A stretch of 64,000 nucleotides of DNA from contig NZ_DLHR01000012.1 in NCBI RefSeq assembly GCF_002483315.1, positions 65,960 to 129,959 of the forward strand, in the 5' to 3' direction. The position numbers and the translations under genes are program-made. Positions 59,478 to 64,000 of this stretch are shown here, piece by piece (position 1 is the stretch's first letter; the number at the start of each line of letters is the position of its first letter). This stretch comes from Flavobacterium sp. UBA7663. GTDB lineage: Bacteria > Bacteroidota > Bacteroidia > Flavobacteriales > Flavobacteriaceae. Below the pieces are notes generated by a model. That model saw nothing but the letters and a program-made list of their open reading frames with translations, did not search any database and was not told the origin of the DNA.

Positions 59478-61037
59478 TTAGTCAAAAGTAGTCCAATTGA
59501 AGGCACCCATGTCAGATGGATTAGCTCTTGGATTATTCAAAATATCATTAAAACTAGAGTAGGTATTGTCAGCAGTTCCTCTTGCTGCAGAATCTTCTCC
59601 AATAATTAATTCATTGTTTCTTGCATCTTTAAAATCGGGATTATTAACAGTTGAATTGGTAGCAATTAAGCAAGTATCATAAAGAGTAGCATTAGTAAAA
59701 TCATACAACGGATTATTCGTAAATTGATTACTAAAATCGGCAAATTTGATTAAGCAATGGTCAAAATTGTAAACAAAAGTTGTTCCTTCTTTTTTCAGGT
59801 TAATGGCTAAATTACTAGAAGAATGAATAATACAATTTTTGAAATTAGCTTTGGTAAGTGCATAAATCGCATTTCCATCATAATCATCTAATAAAACTGC
59901 GGTTTGCGTTGGACTCGGCCAATAATTTGCAAACGTACAATGTGTAAATTCATAACTTCCGCCAAAACTTCCTGCAAAAGAAGCTTGACCACAATTATTG
60001 ATAACCATGTTTCTTCCTTCAATGTTTCCAGTTCGAGCTAAAAGCCCAACATTTGCACAATTATAAATTTGAGTATTTTCGATATCTAAAGTTGGTGTAG
60101 GACTGCCATCATTTCCAGAAACTAAAATTCCAACAGTTGCATTTTTTATCGTTAAATTAGAAATTTGATTGTTTGTACTACCTTGTGTTAGCCAAATGGT
60201 TCCCCATTGACCTGGAACTTCAGCAAAATCGGGTTCTAAACGATCACCTTCAAAGATGACTTCGTTTTCTAAGGCTGCGGTTGTTGAATTTGTTCCATTC
60301 ACATGAATTGAAGCGTTGTTAGCAACAATTAATCCTGATTCAGCATGAAAATGAATTCTTGCTCCAGCATCTACAACAAGTGTTTTGTTTGAAGGAACAG
60401 CCGCATAACCATAGATGACATAAGGTTTGGTATTGGTCCAATGTAATTCGTTTCCATTCATTGGATTTGTTTCTTCCAAAAATCGACCACGAATCGTAAT
60501 AGGATTTCCGTCACCATCAACTCCTAAGTTTAGTTCATCATAAGTATAGGATTCATCTGGATTTTGAACTCTTCCAGGATAAATAAAATAAGCATCTTGA
60601 ATTAGAGTAACCAATTCCACTTTTTGGTGATTTGGATTCAATTCATCACCAAACAAAATTTTATCAGTATAAAGAAAATCGGTAGGATTTGCATCGGCAA
60701 CTTCGGCAGTAACGGAAACAAAAATGTACATACTATCTTTTGCCAAGATTTCTACATTTTCAAATACTTGACCTGCTATTCCATCTACCATTAATCGATA
60801 TTTTGAAGTAGTTCCTTTGCCTAATCGTACAGAAGGAATCGAAATGTTTTTATCACTTCGGTTGTACACTTTTAATGTATAAGTACTTGAACCAATATCA
60901 GTAAAAACAGTATCTAAATAAACGGTGTCTTTAGAAAATTCCAAACCACCAGTTCTTGATTCAAAATCAAAATCGTTTCGGCATGAAGTTAATGAAACGG
61001 CAAATCCTATTAGTAATAAAAGTAATAAACGACGCAT
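59478..61037 (-). CDS. Lipoprotein with right-handed beta-helix
   Basis: A 519-aa protein with a lipobox (LTSC, C19). Residues about 35-120 form an Ig-like domain (LEFSKDTVYLDTVFTDIGSS, similar to DUF1573/ASH). Residues about 220-460 have the hydrophobic periodicity of a right-handed parallel beta-helix (ISNLTIKNATVGILVSGNDG ... NTQIYNCANVGLLARTGNIE). Such proteins are surface lipoproteins that bind or cut polysaccharides; no catalytic residues can be named. First gene of a two-gene unit. Confidence 0.8.
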   Translation of the reverse strand: MRRLLLLLLIGFAVSLTSCRNDFDFESRTGGLEFSKDTVYLDTVFTDIGSSTYTLKVYNRSDKNISIPSVRLGKGTTSKYRLMVDGIAGQVFENVEILAKDSMYIFVSVTAEVADANPTDFLYTDKILFGDELNPNHQKVELVTLIQDAYFIYPGRVQNPDESYTYDELNLGVDGDGNPITIRGRFLEETNPMNGNELHWTNTKPYVIYGYAAVPSNKTLVVDAGARIHFHAESGLIVANNASIHVNGTNSTTAALENEVIFEGDRLEPDFAEVPGQWGTIWLTQGSTNNQISNLTIKNATVGILVSGNDGSPTPTLDIENTQIYNCANVGLLARTGNIEGRNMVINNCGQASFAGSFGGSYEFTHCTFANYWPSPTQTAVLLDDYDGNAIYALTKANFKNCIIHSSSNLAINLKKEGTTFVYNFDHCLIKFADFSNQFTNNPLYDFTNATLYDTCLIATNSTVNNPDFKDARNNELIIGEDSAARGTADNTYSSFNDILNNPRANPSDMGAFNWTTFD

Positions 61038-61101
61038 GTAGAGTTAATTTTTGTAAATGTAATTATTAATTTAAATTTTTGAAAATAAACTTTTCGTTTT
61101 A

Positions 61102-61235
61102 ACCACATAGAAACATAGATAACCTTTTTGACTGAGTTCATTTTAGTTCAAATATTGAATTATATAGGGCTATGTTTCCTAATGTAAAGTTTGAACGCCT
61201 TTAAATTCAATTATAGGACTATGTTTCTATGTGGT
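61102..61235. repeat. Inverted-repeat element with CTATGTTTCTATGTGGT ends
   Basis: ACCACATAGAAACATAG (61102-61118) and its exact complement (61219-61235) enclose about 100 bp with a third partial copy (GCTATGTTTCC, about 61170). This is the size and form of a small non-coding mobile or REP element common in flavobacteria. Confidence 0.6.
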
Positions 61236-61341
61236 AATTATTTTGTTTTATTCAATTTCAGTTGCGTGACAAATATTTATAAAACGTTAAATAACATGAA
61301 ATATTCTATTCGGAATGTTTAATTTTACAAAAAATAAAGTT

Positions 61342-61767
61342 ATGATGTTTGATAGAGAAAAAATGTTGCAATTGTGTAACGATTGGAGCAAAAATACTTT
61401 AATGAATACCTTAGAAATAGTTTACACCGATGCAGGTGAAGATTTCTTAACGGCTACAATGCCAGTAAATCCTAGAGTGCATCAACCCATGGGATTATTA
61501 CATGGTGGAGCTTCTGTTGCTTTGGCAGAAAGTGTCGGAAGTGCCGCTTCACTAATGTTTGTAAATCCAGAAAAACAAGAAGTTCGTGGTATCGAAATTT
61601 CGGCAAATCATTTAAAAAGTAAACGAGAAGGAATGGTTACGGCAACAGCAAAAATCATTCATAAAGGAGCAAGTATTCATTTGTGGGAAATTAGAATTGT
61701 AGACGAAGAAGGAAAATTGATTTCGCTTTGTAAATTGACTAATATGGTACTTTCAAGAAGACAATAA
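61342..61767 (+). CDS. menI: Hotdog-fold thioesterase, probable DHNA-CoA hydrolase
   Basis: A PaaI-type single hotdog protein of about 141 aa, started at the double ATG (MMFDREKMLQ); an upstream ATG (MFNFTKN, 61315) is possible. The active-site pattern is LLHGGASVALAES (HGG and the catalytic Glu). It overlaps menF by one base, and this pairing in Bacteroidota points to hydrolysis of 1,4-dihydroxy-2-naphthoyl-CoA in menaquinone synthesis. The symbol rests on this context. Confidence 0.8.
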   Translation: MMFDREKMLQLCNDWSKNTLMNTLEIVYTDAGEDFLTATMPVNPRVHQPMGLLHGGASVALAESVGSAASLMFVNPEKQEVRGIEISANHLKSKREGMVTATAKIIHKGASIHLWEIRIVDEEGKLISLCKLTNMVLSRRQ

Positions 61768-62801
61768 TGCAAGTTTTCGAAGAAATACAAGCTTTATTAT
61801 CGCAACAAAAACCGTTTGTGTGTTATGTAAAACCAAATGAAACGGTTTGGAATTTGCTTGCACAAGAAAATGATGGAATCATTGAATTTTCAGGTCAAGC
61901 CGGATTTGTATTTATGCCTTTTCATGAAGGAACGCATGTAGTAATTCCGTTTGAAAGCAATTCGTTTTCTCAAGGAAATCTTGAAAAATTAGAGCAAAAA
62001 TCATCTGAAAATTTCACTACTCAAACAAATCAAAAAGAAGCTTTTGAGAATTTAGTTTCCAAAGGAGTTTCCGCTATTCAAAATGGCGAATTTGATAAAG
62101 TGGTTTTGTCTCGTAAAATCATTCTGAAGGAACAAATCTCAATTGTAGAAACCTTTCAGAACTTGATTTCTGCTTATCCAACGGCTTTTTGCTATTTGTT
62201 TTTTCATCCAAAAATTGGTTTATGGATGGGAGCAACACCTGAGCAATTAGTAAAAATCAATCAAAATCAGTTTGAAACGGTGGCTTTGGCGGGAACGCAA
62301 TTGTATTCCGAAAATGTAATTTGGGCAACCAAAGAAATAGAAGAACAACAATTTGTAACCGATTACATTGTTACTAAAGTAAAAGATAAAGTAACTCAAC
62401 TTATGGTTACTGATGCTAAAACAATTAAAGCTGGAAATTTAGCACATTTAAAATCATTTATTTCAGGAGAATTGACAGCTGATTTTCAGGCGAATAATTT
62501 AATAAAAACGTTACATCCTACGCCAGCAGTTTGTGGTTTACCCAAAGAGAATACAATTGATTTCATTCTAAAAAATGAAGGTTATAATCGAAAATATTAT
62601 GCTGGATTTTTAGGCGAATACAATAAAGACAATCAAACCGATTTATTCGTAAATTTACGCTGTTTAGAAGTGGAAAATGATGTCGTGAATATTTACGTTG
62701 GTTGCGGTATCACAAAAGACAGTAATCCTGAAAAGGAATTCATAGAAACTGAGAATAAATCGATGACTATGCGAAATGTTCTAGTGGACAGTGTTCAGTA
62801 A
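61767..62801 (+). CDS. menF: Isochorismate synthase
   Basis: A 344-aa chorismate-binding enzyme. The C-terminal core contains GEFDKVVLSRKIIL, IGLWMGATPEQLVK (substrate and Mg2+ region), AGTQLY (A/G-G-T), HPTPAVCGLPKE and YAGFLGEYNKD with the conserved Glu. It turns chorismate into isochorismate for menaquinone. The N-terminal part is short, as is usual in this phylum. Co-translated with the hotdog thioesterase; the rest of the men genes are not in the window. Confidence 0.9.
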   Translation: MQVFEEIQALLSQQKPFVCYVKPNETVWNLLAQENDGIIEFSGQAGFVFMPFHEGTHVVIPFESNSFSQGNLEKLEQKSSENFTTQTNQKEAFENLVSKGVSAIQNGEFDKVVLSRKIILKEQISIVETFQNLISAYPTAFCYLFFHPKIGLWMGATPEQLVKINQNQFETVALAGTQLYSENVIWATKEIEEQQFVTDYIVTKVKDKVTQLMVTDAKTIKAGNLAHLKSFISGELTADFQANNLIKTLHPTPAVCGLPKENTIDFILKNEGYNRKYYAGFLGEYNKDNQTDLFVNLRCLEVENDVVNIYVGCGITKDSNPEKEFIETENKSMTMRNVLVDSVQ

Positions 62802-62859
62802 TCGGTGTTCAGTAAAAAAATCTTAGTGACTTAGTGCCTTCGTGGCAAAATTAAAATAT

Positions 62860-63576
62860 ATGAAATTAGACATATTAGCTTTTGGAGCGCATCCAGATGA
62901 TGTAGAATTAGGTTGTAGTGGCACTATTGCCAAAGAAGTTAGCCTTGGAAAGAAAGTCGGGATTATCGATTTAACTCGTGGCGAACTTGGTACACGCGGT
63001 TCGGTTGAAATTCGGAATTCGGAATCGGCTAAAGCTTCTGAGATTTTAGGTGTTTCTGTACGTGAGAATTTAGATATGCGTGATGGTTTTTTTATCAATG
63101 ATGAAGCTCATCAGTTAAAAGTCATTCAAATGTTACGCAAATACCGTCCCGAAATCGTGTTATGCAATGCAATTACCGATAGACACATCGATCACGGAAA
63201 AGGAAGTAAATTGGTTAGTGATGCTTGTTTTTTATCAGGTTTGGTTAAAATTGAAACTGAATTAAACGGAGAAAAACAACAAGCTTGGCGACCAAAAGTA
63301 GTCTACCATTACATTCAATGGCAAAACATTACACCTGATTTTGTAGTAGATATTTCTGGATTTCTAGATAAAAAAATGGAATCGGTGTTAGCGTATGGTT
63401 CGCAATTTTATGATCCTAATTCTAAAGAACCCGTTACGCCAATTACTTCAAAAACATTTTTAGACAGTGTAAAATACCGTGCTGAAGACCTTGGAAGGCT
63501 AGTAGGAGTGGCCTATGCCGAAGGTTTTACAACTGAAAGATATTTGGCAGTCAATAGTTTAGACGATTTGAAATAA
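62860..63576 (+). CDS. bshB1: Bacillithiol biosynthesis deacetylase BshB1
   Basis: A 238-aa PIG-L/LmbE-type zinc enzyme from the ATG giving MKLDILAFGAHPDDVELGCS; the GTG 18 nt upstream belongs to a dispersed repeat (CTTAGTGACTTAGTGCCTTC) and is rejected. Metal and catalytic residues are visible in AHPDD (H11, D13, D14) and in TDRHIDHGKGS (H109, H112). LTRGELGTRGSVEIRN matches BshB1. It removes the acetyl group from GlcNAc-malate in bacillithiol synthesis, a thiol used by Bacteroidota and Firmicutes. Confidence 0.93.
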   Translation: MKLDILAFGAHPDDVELGCSGTIAKEVSLGKKVGIIDLTRGELGTRGSVEIRNSESAKASEILGVSVRENLDMRDGFFINDEAHQLKVIQMLRKYRPEIVLCNAITDRHIDHGKGSKLVSDACFLSGLVKIETELNGEKQQAWRPKVVYHYIQWQNITPDFVVDISGFLDKKMESVLAYGSQFYDPNSKEPVTPITSKTFLDSVKYRAEDLGRLVGVAYAEGFTTERYLAVNSLDDLK

Positions 63577-63604
63577 AATAGTAGTAAAAAAGTAAAAAAA
63601 ATCT

Positions 63605-63634
63605 TTGCAAGATTGTAGGAAACACCTATATTTG
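63605..63634 (+). promoter_or_regulatory. tRNA-His promoter
   Basis: TTG (63605-63607), 19 nt, TATATTTG (63627-63634): same layout as the tRNA-Arg promoter. Confidence 0.8.
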
Positions 63635-63674
63635 CACTCGCAAAAGAATTAAGATTCTCTTGTTCAAAACAAAT

Positions 63675-63749
<75 letters not shown>

Positions 63750-63760
63750 CTTTAAATTAG

Positions 63761-63788
63761 AAAGCCCTGAATTTTCAGGGCTTTTTTT
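63761..63788 (+). terminator. Terminator of tRNA-His
   Basis: AAAGCCCTGA-ATTT-TCAGGGCTTT stem-loop followed by T-rich sequence. Confidence 0.85.
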
Positions 63789-63805
63789 ATGGAATAAACT
63801 TTCTT

Positions 63806-64000
63806 TTAAATCGAAGTATCAATTTTATAATGCATTGTAATGGTCATTACATATTGAATTCCCACTTCAGTTTGGTTGGGATTGATGACTTTGTCAAAAC
63901 CTGCGCTTGAAATTCCGTCGTAATAAAAAGTCTTATTTTTTCTGGCAATTTTCTTTAAATATGGACTTCTGTTGTTGTAATTGGTTTGAATTTCTGCTGT
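63806..64000 (-). CDS. C-terminal end of an unknown protein (5' end outside window)
   Basis: The minus-strand frame entering from the right edge reads TAEIQTNYNNRSPYLKKIAR ... GFDKVINPNQTEVGIQYVMT then ITMHYKIDTSI-stop, 64 residues. It is a coherent coding frame, convergent with tRNA-His. No domain can be assigned from this piece. Confidence 0.55.
   Translation of the reverse strand, partial: TAEIQTNYNNRSPYLKKIARKNKTFYYDGISSAGFDKVINPNQTEVGIQYVMTITMHYKIDTSI

Noticed and set aside
59459..59506. Extended start of the DUF1579 lipoprotein overlapping the upstream gene
   Set aside because: The inner ATG begins a textbook lipoprotein signal; the extension would put 16 residues before it and destroy it.
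62842..62859. GTG start for bshB1
   Set aside because: The codon belongs to a dispersed intergenic repeat (CTTAGTGCCTTCGTGGC), and family members begin at MKLDILAFGAHPDD.

Overview
The window comes from a member of the Bacteroidota, most likely Flavobacterium or a close Flavobacteriaceae relative. The evidence is AT-rich DNA, type IX secretion (T9SS) C-terminal sorting domains, a bacillithiol deacetylase (BshB1), single-chain PurL, a menaquinone MenF/hotdog-thioesterase pair, few Shine-Dalgarno sequences, and several promoters of the Bacteroidota form TTG-N19-TAnnTTTG that can be read directly.

Layout. 1-3417 is host backbone: a partial glycosyltransferase, a zinc-ribbon Nudix hydrolase and two tandem YkgJ-type cysteine-cluster proteins. 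3418-38174 is a genomic island of about 34.7 kb inserted in the 3' end of tRNA-Arg(ACG). It is bounded by a 13-bp direct repeat, with a tyrosine integrase just inside the left end. The island carries (a) a LuxR-type response regulator, a small T9SS cargo protein, a 2341-aa Rhs/YD-repeat polymorphic toxin with candidate immunity lipoproteins and an orphan toxin-tip remnant, and a 1266-aa T9SS type B surface protein; (b) one unbroken defence operon: type I restriction-modification (hsdRMS), an AAA-ATPase/HNH pair resembling Septu, McrBC, and a LytTR response regulator; (c) small unknown genes; (d) a leftward replication/excision module (HTH/Xis-like protein, winged-helix replication protein, DnaC-like loader) and an unknown 312-aa gene next to the right end.

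38163-64000 is backbone again: tRNA-Arg, apt, a fatty-acid beta-oxidation locus (acyl-CoA dehydrogenase, thiolase, multifunctional FadN-type enzyme, MarR regulator, acyl-CoA ligase) with two copies of a probable MarR operator, a DMT transporter, a stress/cell-envelope cluster (cupin, AraC, CsbD-like, GH130, glycosyltransferase, beta-barrel, YtxH, lipoproteins) with three similar unusual promoters, purL, two lipoproteins, menI/menF/bshB1, tRNA-His and a partial gene.

How the parts fit. The island combines contact-dependent competition (Rhs and its immunity candidates), nucleic-acid defence (four nuclease systems in one transcription unit) and its own excision/replication genes. A leader motif, GGTACCCCC(G)TAAAAATAC, is shared by the response-regulator gene at the left and the defence operon, which suggests common control. 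The best leads are this regulated composite defence operon and the toxin/immunity cassette with its frameshifted second copy.
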